A DNA stretch of 6,578 nucleotides from Bacteroidales bacterium UBA1237 (GCA_002308935.1 DBWN01000012.1:837-7414); one strand, 5' to 3'. Counted from the first letter of the stretch, positions 1 to 6,308 are shown. A program made the numbers and translations. Notes: generated by a model from the sequence alone, not told the origin.

Positions 1-830
1 AATGAGGCAAGCCCATGGGTGTTGCCCTCGGGACGCTTACCCTCGCCCTTATACCATGTGAAAAGGTTGAATTTTGGTTCACTCTCCCCTTCTTCTGCAG
101 GATATGCGTCCAGAAGACGGTAGAACATCTTCGCCATTGACTTTGAAGTCCTTGAACGGAGGAAGAAAACTCCTCTGGCGAAATGCTTGTAATGGTACAG
201 CTGGGCCTCCTGGACAGATGATACATATGAGAGGTCCGCTTCCATATCCGCAGGAAGAGTGACAGTTTCCGTACCATCCGGGACTCCGCTGTCTGAGGGC
301 AACCTGTCTAGGAGACGGTCCGCTTCCCTCTCCAGAGGGAGAACTCCTCTCTGGCAAGCCTGGAAATGGAAATGATCAGGAGCGGAAGCACCGCACTTGG
401 GGCCGTTGTAGAAAAAGGTGAACCCGGGATAATGATGCGCCAGATCCGCCATGTCCACGTAGTTGTTCCAGATGGACTGGGCGGTATGCACATCACGTAT
501 CACCACGAGATGCCTCTGGAAGATAGGATACGGATTTACCACTATCTGGTATTCCCTGCCTTTGCGTCCTTCGAACTTGAGTGAAGTCTGTTCTTTGGGA
601 CGGTTCTCTTCACAAAGGAAGCATGGTCTGGAACTGATGGCCGAGTCGTCAACATCCGCAGAAGTGGATATTATCCTCCCGGGGTTATGCTGGATGGTCA
701 CTTTCAGGCCTCTGACGTCGAGAGAACGTCTTTTGGCTCCTTTTATCGCACGGTAGTTGGACGAACATAAGGGCCAGACGGAAAGCTGGTCCTTGAAGAA
801 TTTTTCGATAGCGGGAATATTGTCTGGCAT
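1..830 (-). CDS. DUF4922 protein, GalT/HIT-like nucleotidyltransferase or phosphorylase (3' end cut off by window)
   Basis: An open frame begins with ATG at 830 and stays open for 276 codons to the left edge, so the C-terminus is missing. Seen: a CxxC pair at Cys70 and Cys73 (RPCFLCEENRP), a conserved-looking block VVNPYPIFQRHLVV at about 97-110, and PDHFHFQAC at 151-159. Known: H-x-H-x-Q is the active-site signature of the GalT/Ap4A phosphorylase/GDP-L-galactose phosphorylase branch of the HIT superfamily. The second His (here His155) is the usual nucleophile, and a CxxC often binds zinc in GalT. The arrangement best fits the Bacteroidota DUF4922 family. Inferred: it cleaves or transfers a nucleotidyl group from an NDP-sugar or dinucleotide in the cytoplasm; the substrate is unknown. 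The start lies 4 bases after the Nudix stop codon, so translation is probably coupled. No frameshift is seen. Family placement is fairly sure, the reaction is not. Confidence 0.85.
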   Translation of the reverse strand, partial: MPDNIPAIEKFFKDQLSVWPLCSSNYRAIKGAKRRSLDVRGLKVTIQHNPGRIISTSADVDDSAISSRPCFLCEENRPKEQTSLKFEGRKGREYQIVVNPYPIFQRHLVVIRDVHTAQSIWNNYVDMADLAHHYPGFTFFYNGPKCGASAPDHFHFQACQRGVLPLEREADRLLDRLPSDSGVPDGTETVTLPADMEADLSYVSSVQEAQLYHYKHFARGVFFLRSRTSKSMAKMFYRLLDAYPAEEGESEPKFNLFTWYKGEGKRPEGNTHGLAS

Positions 831-834
831 AACC

Positions 835-1425
835 TTAAAGCAGAGCTTCCAGGGTCTTCTCTATCCTGGCGAACTCTCCTTCAAAGTTAGGAGTTAATAC
901 GTTATTTCCCAAACTTTCTTTTATTTCTTGCGGGGTCCACCAACGGCCTTCCGTAACCTCCTCTCCATCAGGTTTCGGCTCGAAATTCCCCACTGCGGCG
1001 AAGACGTGGACAAGCTCCCTCTCCCTTATTCCTTCAAAGACATAAGTGAGCACCGGAACAGGATTGAAATCATACAGGCCCAGTTCTTCTTCCGCTTCAC
1101 GGTAAAGCGCTTCATTGACGAACTCACCATAGCTCACATGACCTCCTACGGCAGTATCCCAATAGCCGGGAAGAAGATCCTTCTTCATTGACCTTTTCTG
1201 CAGATAAATCCTTCCTTCCCTGTCCACCAGATGAAGATGGACAACAGGATGAAGGAGCATGGATCCGCCATGAAGATAACTCCTCGAAGCTTGCCCGATC
1301 ACAAGCCCGTCGGGTTTCACGACAGGTATCATCTCCACCGACTTCACCGCCTCAGGAGCGGGATTGAGGTAAGATGGCTTGGGGAGAAGAGGAGCGATCC
1401 CCACAGGGTAGATGAGCTCTGACAT
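835..1425 (-). CDS. Nudix hydrolase, Idi/YfcD-like (COG1443 type)
   Basis: This 196-residue cytoplasmic protein has a complete Nudix box at residues 95-117: Gly95, then Glu101 after five residues, then REAEEELGL at 109-117. The Glu residues there would bind Mg2+ and catalyse hydrolysis of a nucleoside-diphosphate-linked or other diphosphate compound. The preceding segment, H59 to R78 with LHPVVHLHL and YLQKRS, and then GYWDTAVGGH, resembles isopentenyl-diphosphate isomerase-like Nudix proteins. True isomerase activity is not shown. Residues 1-30 form a proline-rich lead-in (PLLPKPSYLNPAP) longer than I would expect for this family, so an internal start at Met32 is possible. I kept the ATG at 1425 because it sits 7 bases after the transporter stop codon and preserves operon spacing. 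The next gene starts 4 bases downstream. Family call is sure; substrate is unknown. Confidence 0.92.
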   Translation of the reverse strand: MSELIYPVGIAPLLPKPSYLNPAPEAVKSVEMIPVVKPDGLVIGQASRSYLHGGSMLLHPVVHLHLVDREGRIYLQKRSMKKDLLPGYWDTAVGGHVSYGEFVNEALYREAEEELGLYDFNPVPVLTYVFEGIRERELVHVFAAVGNFEPKPDGEEVTEGRWWTPQEIKESLGNNVLTPNFEGEFARIEKTLEALL

Positions 1426-1432
1426 GGACTGG

Positions 1433-3115
1433 CTATAATGAGAACAGTATCAGCATCTGAGCCGCCAACACCCGCAAGAACATCGTCAATGGATACACGG
1501 TCGCATAATTGACGGAAGTGTAATCAGTTCCGTACATGCCCTGAGAGAAAGCCAAGACAGGAGGGTTGGTAGTACCTCCGGACACAAGACCGCAGATCTG
1601 GTAGAAGTTCAGATGCAGGAACACTCTGGATATGATTATGATGATGGACACCGGTATCAAGGTTATCAACGCTCCGTATAATATCCACCAGTAACCTCCT
1701 CCGACGATGCTCTCGATAAAGCCTTGTCCGGCTCCGAGTCCTACTGCCGCCATGAAGAACGAAATACCGATTTCACGCAGCATCATATTGGCGCTGTGGG
1801 TAGTGTAAGTGGTGATTTTCCACTTCGGTCCGAAGTAACCCAGAAGAATGGAGACGATGAGAGGTCCACCGGCAAGTCCGAGCTTGACAGGCTGAGGTAC
1901 TCCGGGGAAACGGATAGGTAAGCTACCCAGCAATACTCCAAGTACGATACCGAAAAAGATCGGCACAAGGTTGGGATGGGACAGGCTTTCGGTCTTGTTG
2001 CCCACAATCTTGGCGACGTCATCAATATTGGAAGGGGTTCCCACTACCTGAATGGCGTCTCCCATCTGGAGGAGAAGTCCAGGACGCGCAACGAGTTCGA
2101 CACCGGCCCTGATGACCCTTGTAACCGTAACATTATGGTTCCTGCGGATACCCAGCGAGCCGAGCTTGATGCCTGTAAGACTGGATTTCGTTATGGTCAG
2201 CCTTCTGGTCACCATGTGTTCATCCATCTTCTGCCAATCAGACACATGCATCGGAATCTCCTCTCCGAAGATTATCCTGACGGTATCAACGTCTGAAGGA
2301 TATGTGACGATGAGAAGCTTGTCACCTTGGTTGAAAACTGTATCCGGTCCGGGAACGGATATCACGCCGTCATGCATCACCCTTGAAACCACGAATTTGT
2401 GTTCACCCGCCTTCACGACATCATAAAGTTTCTTACCGAAGATCGCAGGATTCTGGACCTCACAATGCATGCGCCTTGCTCCTTCAGAGTCGGCATCTTC
2501 ATGGTCAAGTTCATCCTTCTCCTTATCGAGGTCGATTTTGAAGAATGACTTCGTGGCAATTATAAGGAAGATGACACCGAGCACACCGATAGGGTAAGCG
2601 ACAGCATAGGCCGTGGCAAGTGAAGATGATGCCTCGGACGCTTCAGCGGCGGAACCTCCTGCAGTCACGATAGCATCAGAAAGGGTCTGCTGTGCGGCAC
2701 CGAGTCCGGGAGTGTTGGTCACTGCCGCCGACATGACGCCTGTCATAGTCCTCAGGTCCTCACCTGTCACAAAATGGATGGCGACAGTAGTAATCACAGC
2801 CAGGAGCACGAGTCCCAAAGCCAGCAGATTCATCTGCACACCGCCCTTCTTGAAAGAATGGAAAAATCCGGGACCGACCTGAAGTCCTATCGAGAAGACG
2901 AAAAGGATGAGGCCGAAGTCCTTCATGAACGAAAGGACCGTAGGATCCGACAGAAGTCCGAAATGGCTCAGAAGGATACCGACGAAAAGGATCCAAGTAG
3001 AGCCGATTGAAATGCCTTTGATTTTGAAGCGGCCAAGCCACAAGCCAGAGCCTATGACGACCGCGAAAAGCAGTATTGAATGGGCAATGCCCGTACCGAA
3101 CAGCAATTCTTGCAT
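1433..3115 (-). CDS. AspT/YidE-family transporter with two TrkA-C (RCK_C) domains
   Basis: This 560-residue inner-membrane protein has the architecture of the aspartate:alanine exchanger (AAE) family: an N-terminal membrane half (about 8-190), a soluble middle, and a C-terminal membrane half (about 380-560). The length matches YidE/YbjL-like members, about 550-560. The halves are related repeats: TNTPGLGAAQ at 133-142 corresponds to TTNPPVLAFS at 515-524, and hydrophobic Gly-rich helices recur. The middle holds two successive TrkA-C-like domains (about 213-285 and 300-375), each with a GD motif (QGDKLLIV, MGDAIQVVG), which probably bind a small ligand that gates transport. An acidic linker (about 195-211) precedes them. 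Known: AspT swaps aspartate for alanine, but most relatives have no known substrate. It follows the thioesterase by 30 bases and precedes the Nudix gene by 7. Family call is sure; substrate is not predictable here. Confidence 0.93.
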   Translation of the reverse strand: MQELLFGTGIAHSILLFAVVIGSGLWLGRFKIKGISIGSTWILFVGILLSHFGLLSDPTVLSFMKDFGLILFVFSIGLQVGPGFFHSFKKGGVQMNLLALGLVLLAVITTVAIHFVTGEDLRTMTGVMSAAVTNTPGLGAAQQTLSDAIVTAGGSAAEASEASSSLATAYAVAYPIGVLGVIFLIIATKSFFKIDLDKEKDELDHEDADSEGARRMHCEVQNPAIFGKKLYDVVKAGEHKFVVSRVMHDGVISVPGPDTVFNQGDKLLIVTYPSDVDTVRIIFGEEIPMHVSDWQKMDEHMVTRRLTITKSSLTGIKLGSLGIRRNHNVTVTRVIRAGVELVARPGLLLQMGDAIQVVGTPSNIDDVAKIVGNKTESLSHPNLVPIFFGIVLGVLLGSLPIRFPGVPQPVKLGLAGGPLIVSILLGYFGPKWKITTYTTHSANMMLREIGISFFMAAVGLGAGQGFIESIVGGGYWWILYGALITLIPVSIIIIISRVFLHLNFYQICGLVSGGTTNPPVLAFSQGMYGTDYTSVNYATVYPLTMFLRVLAAQMLILFSL

Positions 3116-3129
3116 AGTATATTTCTCAA

Positions 3130-3142
3130 GGGGTAAAGCCCC
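3130..3142 (-). other. Small GC hairpin in the thioesterase-transporter gap
   Basis: The 13 bases GGGGTAAAGCCCC form a perfect 4-bp G/C stem with a 5-base loop. In the minus-strand transcript it lies just after the thioesterase TAA stop and ends 14 bases before the transporter ATG. There is no T-tract after it, so it is not a good terminator. It could influence transporter initiation or mark an RNA processing point, or be chance. Confidence 0.35.
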
Positions 3143-3145
3143 GTA

Positions 3146-3913
3146 TTAGTATTCCACTTTCATGCAGAAAGCCTGCTGGCCTTCAACTTTCCCTTCAATG
3201 TAGTAGACAAGCCCTCCTTCCGGAGAATCTTCTTTGAAAAGATACAGGTCGACCCTGTCGCCGGGGCGTGTCTCATGATTGAAATTGATTGAGAGAGTCT
3301 TCAGAGTCCTTGACGAGGTAACTCCATATTCAATGCAATCCAGTCCCCATACCACATATCTGGCATTGTTGGTGTGACCGAGCAGGTCCACATCCGAATA
3401 AGCGATTGTATGTGAGCCGGCATTCAGGGGCTCAACTCCTTTCGGCATCTGGACCTTAGGAGCGGGATCAGTGATGGCCGCATCATGGCATACGGTGCTT
3501 TCCGGAATCATCTCGACTATCTCAGCGGTACGGCACATCCTTCTTGAAGCGACATCGAGTATCACCCATGAGCTGGTACCGTTCACTTTCCTCACTCCGT
3601 CCTTGGATGAAATTGAAAAGTCCCTCAAATAGAAAGGACCGAAGGGGCCTTTATGCCATGTGGCCACTTCCACATTATCCCTCCAGCAAGGGACATCCAC
3701 GAAATCAAAGCGCAACCTGGAAAGCACCCATGCCTTGCCCTCAGCCTGGAGTTCGTCGTATCCGAAATGCATTGCCTCAGCTGCCAGATAAGCCATCTCC
3801 TGGGCGATATCCATGAATGCGGCAGGCTTCAGCCTCATCTCGCCGTCCACTTCGTAACAGGTGATCCCCTTTTCGAGGACGTACTTGCTGTCTGGTGTAA
3901 TGTGACCTTTCAT
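3146..3913 (-). CDS. Acyl-[acyl-carrier-protein] thioesterase (FatA/FatB-like, double hotdog)
   Basis: This 255-residue cytoplasmic enzyme should release free fatty acids from acyl-ACP. Seen: an N-terminal hotdog half (about 10-140) with DIAQEMAYLAAEAMHFGYDEL, RLRFDFVDVPCWRD and a WHKGPFGPFYLRDF stretch, and a C-terminal half (about 165-255) with SDVDLLGHTNNARY at 173-186 and NFNHETRPGD at 210-219. Known: these match PF01643 acyl-ACP thioesterases. In plant FatB the active site includes Asp, Asn and His of a DxNxH segment and a Glu next to a Cys. By eye, Asp176, His180 and Glu214 are kept, the Asn position is Leu178 and the Cys position is Thr215. Length fits bacterial members, about 245-260. 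It is first in a four-gene operon, with a strong promoter 33 bases upstream. No Shine-Dalgarno is seen. Chain-length preference cannot be read from sequence. Confidence 0.92.
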   Translation of the reverse strand: MKGHITPDSKYVLEKGITCYEVDGEMRLKPAAFMDIAQEMAYLAAEAMHFGYDELQAEGKAWVLSRLRFDFVDVPCWRDNVEVATWHKGPFGPFYLRDFSISSKDGVRKVNGTSSWVILDVASRRMCRTAEIVEMIPESTVCHDAAITDPAPKVQMPKGVEPLNAGSHTIAYSDVDLLGHTNNARYVVWGLDCIEYGVTSSRTLKTLSINFNHETRPGDRVDLYLFKEDSPEGGLVYYIEGKVEGQQAFCMKVEY

Positions 3914-3923
3914 CTATTGAACG

Positions 3924-3938
3924 GAGGAATTATTCCTC
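3924..3938. promoter_or_regulatory. Perfect 15-base inverted repeat at operon start (possible operator or 5' mRNA hairpin)
   Basis: GAGGAATTATTCCTC is a perfect palindrome with 7-base arms around one central base. It lies between the predicted -7 element (3946-3953) and the thioesterase ATG (3913), starting within a few bases of the expected transcription start. A repressor bound here would block initiation. As RNA it could instead form a 6-bp stem with a 3-base loop at the very 5' end and protect the transcript. The sequence does not decide between the two. Confidence 0.5.
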
Positions 3939-3945
3939 TACGCGG

Positions 3946-3977
3946 CAAAATTACGCATTATCCGCCCGATAGGCAAA
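3946..3977 (-). promoter_or_regulatory. Bacteroidota-type promoter of the thioesterase operon
   Basis: On the minus strand TTTG (3977-3974) is followed by a 20-base spacer and TAATTTTG (3953-3946), an exact match to the Bacteroidota housekeeping consensus TTTG-N19-21-TAnnTTTG. Transcription should start near 3940, giving a leader of about 28 bases before the thioesterase ATG. No other convincing promoter was seen inside the four-gene run, so this one probably serves all four genes. Confidence 0.8.
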
Positions 3978-4011
3978 CACTTTATCGTTAAAACCGCCCC
4001 TAGAGTCTTTT

Positions 4012-4053
4012 CCAAGAAACAACAATGGCCGGAATTCCGAAGAAAACCGGCCA
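4012..4053 (-). terminator. Rho-independent terminator of the lipoprotein gene, UUCG-capped
   Basis: In the minus-strand transcript TGGCCGG (4053-4047) pairs with CCGGCCA (4032-4026). An inner TTC/GAA stem closes on a TTCG tetraloop in the stable C(UUCG)G context, separated from the outer stem by a T-T internal loop. The stem is followed by TTGTTGTTTCTT. It lies 21 bases after the lipoprotein stop codon and ahead of the thioesterase promoter, insulating the two units. Confidence 0.8.
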
Positions 4054-4074
4054 CCGTAAAATAAGACTTTACTC

Positions 4075-4962
4075 CTACAGGCCCAAAACGGATTTGGCTT
4101 CGGGGGTAAGGAAAGGAGCCACTTCAGCGAAAGGAAGAGTGAACGAAGGCATTCCTTCGGCATAACTTGCGATCTCGTACTGCTGATAAGTGAACACGAG
4201 CCCTTCCGCTGAAGGATAAGGAGTCCATCCGGGAAGAGGAATGATTCCGTCTTCGATGAAAAGGTTCTCCAGAAGATCGCTTTCTGTCATTTCGACCTCC
4301 ATGTCCTTATAATACTGAAGAAGACCTTTGATCAGAAGAGGCTGGATTTCCTTGGTCGAGGAAGGATCGATCATCGGATCTATACGCTTTCCGGTCTTGC
4401 GGTCGAAAGTGATTCCGCCGGCCCCGGTTATTCCGCCATGAGCCCCACCCATATAGATGTAGTTCCTTGAGAAGAAGACCGCATACTTGTCAGTTTCATC
4501 GATCTTCTTGAAAGAGTAGTCGTAATCCCATGTCGGGAAATCCTCTACAGCCTGGGTGAATTCCTCTTCAGAGAGTTCATCGTCCGCCATAAGGTATCCT
4601 ATCCTCTCATCAGCATCATCCTTCGCAGCTTGGGAAAGAGCCTTGAAGGCCTGCTCACGGTAGTAACCCAGAAGGGCATCCGTATCGTTGCGGTCACCTT
4701 CGTATGAAGGGAACACCTTCTCATCCTCGTAGGTGGTGATATGGCAAAGCTGGTCATCAAGAATCGAGACCACTTCATTCCTCATCTGGGACTCCGCTCC
4801 TTCTTTGGGGGCAGGGAGATCAATATCCATTTTGAGGGAAACGTACTTTGTCGTATCCTCGTAAGAGCGGGTTTCAATTGTAGATGCCTTCCTGCCCTGA
4901 TTGCAGGAGAGAGCAAGTGCGCAGACTGAAACTGCGACCAATAATGAACAGTTCTTTAACAT
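4075..4962 (-). CDS. Lipoprotein with DUF3298-like (RsiV/PdaC-type) domain
   Basis: This 295-residue protein starts with a lipoprotein signal: Lys3, a hydrophobic stretch 6-18, and a lipobox ALSC with the lipidated cysteine at position 20. The residues after it (NQGRK) lack the acidic run that directs many Bacteroidota lipoproteins to the cell surface, so a periplasm-facing anchor is more likely. The mature part shows the DUF4163/DUF3298 pattern found in RsiV and PdaC-like proteins: NYIYMGGAHGG at 167-177, followed by a FDRKTGKRID turn at 186-195, and near the C-terminus YQQYEIASYAEGMPSFTLPF at 259-278. Known: in RsiV this region binds lysozyme, but most relatives have no known function, and I see no sigma factor gene beside it. 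It is probably a single-gene unit with its own promoter and terminator. Family call is fairly sure; function is unknown. Confidence 0.88.
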   Translation of the reverse strand: MLKNCSLLVAVSVCALALSCNQGRKASTIETRSYEDTTKYVSLKMDIDLPAPKEGAESQMRNEVVSILDDQLCHITTYEDEKVFPSYEGDRNDTDALLGYYREQAFKALSQAAKDDADERIGYLMADDELSEEEFTQAVEDFPTWDYDYSFKKIDETDKYAVFFSRNYIYMGGAHGGITGAGGITFDRKTGKRIDPMIDPSSTKEIQPLLIKGLLQYYKDMEVEMTESDLLENLFIEDGIIPLPGWTPYPSAEGLVFTYQQYEIASYAEGMPSFTLPFAEVAPFLTPEAKSVLGL

Positions 4963-5013
4963 ATGTAATTAATCAAACAGCCTTTGAACCATGTCATCGG
5001 CTGAAAACCGGGG

Positions 5014-5046
5014 CAAAGTTAACACTATTCTGGATTTTGAAGCAGA
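5014..5046 (-). promoter_or_regulatory. Probable promoter of the lipoprotein gene
   Basis: On the minus strand TAACTTTG (5021-5014) matches the TAnnTTTG -7 consensus exactly. Upstream, after a 21-base spacer, is TCTG (5046-5043), one mismatch from the -33 TTTG. The predicted start near 5008 would leave a leader of about 45 bases before the ATG at 4962. The -7 part is convincing, the -33 part weak. Confidence 0.6.
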
Positions 5047-5157
5047 ATTACGGTCAAAACCTTGTCCTGACAGCTGAGTCCACGGATCAAACCCGAGTAA
5101 TGACGATATGGCAAAACTTTTCGTGAATATCGCACAACATTTCCCGGATAATATGCT

Positions 5158-5165
5158 CAATTTTG
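5158..5165 (+). promoter_or_regulatory. Possible -7 element of the esterase gene
   Basis: CAATTTTG has one mismatch to TAnnTTTG and lies 42 bases before the esterase ATG, a normal distance for a Bacteroidota promoter. No TTTG is found at the expected -33 position (about 5134-5137 reads ACAA). If it is the promoter, it may need an activator. No better candidate was seen on this strand between 4963 and 5207. Confidence 0.35.
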
Positions 5166-5207
5166 TATCCGGAACGGAACGTCAAACACTGAAAAACCAT
5201 AATAGTC

Positions 5208-6287
5208 ATGAAAAGAATTCTTCTTATCGCACTCGGACTTATGTCCATGCAGTTCGCTTTCGCCCAGTTCGGGCAGCGCACCCCCACTCCCAACGACACT
5301 CTGAAGTCAGTAAGGGTCAACCCTGACGGAAGCGTCACTTTCAGCATCTATGCTCCTAACGCCAATTCCGTAAGCCTCACCGGTGACGTATGGGGCCCCG
5401 GTCCCTTCCAGAAAGCCGAAAACGGAGTATGGAGCGCCACTATCCCCCAGATGAACGCAGGAGCAGTCCGCTATGCCTTCAATGTCGACGGTCTCCAGGT
5501 GTTCGATCCCAAGTTCTCACGTCTCGGAGAAATCCGTCCTGTCCTGAAACTTGACAAAGGTGAAGACCAGTTCTGGGCTCAGAAGGATGTTCCCCATGGA
5601 GCCATTTCAGTAATCTACTACAAATCCTCAACCACCGGGACAACCAGAAGGATGCACGTCTGGACACCTGCAGGATATGTTGCCAAAGGAAAGAAACTTC
5701 CCGTTTTCTATCTTATCCACGGAGGCGGTGACAATGACGCATCATGGCCCGGAGTCGGATGTGCCGGAGACATCCTTGACAACCTTATGGCTGAAGGAAA
5801 AATGAAGCCCATGATCGTTGTCATGCCTGACGGCAGCATGGACACTGACAAGTTCGTCGATGACCTGAACAACGACATCATGCCTTACATGGCAAAGAAC
5901 TACAGGATAAAGAAGGGTGCTAAGAATACTGCTCTCGCAGGCCTTTCCATGGGAGGTCTTGAAACCCTCAACTGCTTCCTCGCCCATCCCGACACCTTCG
6001 GATACATCAATGTCATGAGCTCAGGTTGGTTCAAGGGCAATGAGGAAATGTACGCCAAGGGCGGTGCCCGTCTCAAAGAAATCGCTTCAACCCTCACAAA
6101 GAAATGCAAACTCCTCATTTTCACCATGGGCGGAAAGGAAGACATCGCTTATGAAAACTGCCAGGAGATGCTCAAGTGCTTCGATGAGGTAGCTATTCCT
6201 TACGAATACAGCGAGATGCCCGGAGGTCATTCTTGGCACGTATGGCGCCATGACCTGTATCACTTCGCACAGAGGATTTTCAAATAG
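5208..6287 (+). CDS. Secreted CBM48-CE1 esterase (feruloyl/acetyl-xylan esterase-like)
   Basis: This 359-residue protein begins with a Sec signal peptide (Lys2-Arg3, hydrophobic core 4-18, cleavage likely after AFA at 19), so it is exported. Residues about 35-115 form a CBM48/E-set beta-sandwich domain (VTFSIYAPNANSVSLTGDVW and YAFNVDG). Residues about 130-359 are an alpha/beta hydrolase of the esterase D/CE1 type: LIHGGGD at 169-175 (oxyanion region), nucleophile elbow GLSMGG with Ser247, GGKED with likely acid Asp312, and GGHSWHVWR with likely catalytic His341. All three triad candidates are present. Known: Bacteroidota proteins with this two-domain plan remove feruloyl or acetyl groups from xylan-like polymers. 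Inferred: the same role here. It has no lipobox, so it is probably periplasmic or released. No SusC/SusD pair or glycosidase is adjacent. The exact acyl substrate is not determinable. Confidence 0.92.
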   Translation: MKRILLIALGLMSMQFAFAQFGQRTPTPNDTLKSVRVNPDGSVTFSIYAPNANSVSLTGDVWGPGPFQKAENGVWSATIPQMNAGAVRYAFNVDGLQVFDPKFSRLGEIRPVLKLDKGEDQFWAQKDVPHGAISVIYYKSSTTGTTRRMHVWTPAGYVAKGKKLPVFYLIHGGGDNDASWPGVGCAGDILDNLMAEGKMKPMIVVMPDGSMDTDKFVDDLNNDIMPYMAKNYRIKKGAKNTALAGLSMGGLETLNCFLAHPDTFGYINVMSSGWFKGNEEMYAKGGARLKEIASTLTKKCKLLIFTMGGKEDIAYENCQEMLKCFDEVAIPYEYSEMPGGHSWHVWRHDLYHFAQRIFK

Positions 6288-6308
6288 AGTCCCGACACAA
6301 TAAATGAC

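Larger units (their letters stand above)
1..3977 (-). other. Predicted four-gene operon: thioesterase, AspT-like transporter, Nudix, DUF4922/HIT
   Basis: Four same-strand genes are separated by 30, 7 and 4 bases, preceded by one consensus promoter at 3946-3977. I saw no terminator hairpin with a T-tract between them. The operon continues past base 1, so more members may lie to the left. Co-transcription is inferred from spacing and has not been shown. Confidence 0.75.

Noticed and set aside
79..496. Minus-strand open frames of 92 and 62 codons inside the DUF4922 region
   Set aside because: They are out-of-frame readings of the longer frame starting at 830, which carries the HxHxQ and CxxC motifs.
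1976..2426. Overlapping plus-strand open frames of about 106 and 124 codons opposite the transporter gene
   Set aside because: They are antisense to a well-supported 560-residue transporter, have no recognisable domain and show low-complexity, compositionally odd translations expected from a shadow frame.
3653..3991. Plus-strand open frame of 112 codons opposite the thioesterase start and promoter
   Set aside because: It runs antisense through a clear thioesterase and across its consensus promoter, with no family resemblance.
3914..4011. Possible riboswitch or leader RNA upstream of the thioesterase
   Set aside because: The predicted leader is only about 28 bases, too short for a riboswitch; the promoter, palindrome and upstream terminator account for the region.
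5171..5180. Tandem GGAAC GGAAC in the esterase upstream region
   Set aside because: Two 5-base copies are too short to separate from chance and show no symmetry with the possible -7 element.
4884..5347. Small open frames on both strands across the lipoprotein-esterase divergent region
   Set aside because: They overlap the lipoprotein signal peptide, predicted promoters and the esterase start, and their translations show no domain or signal sequence.
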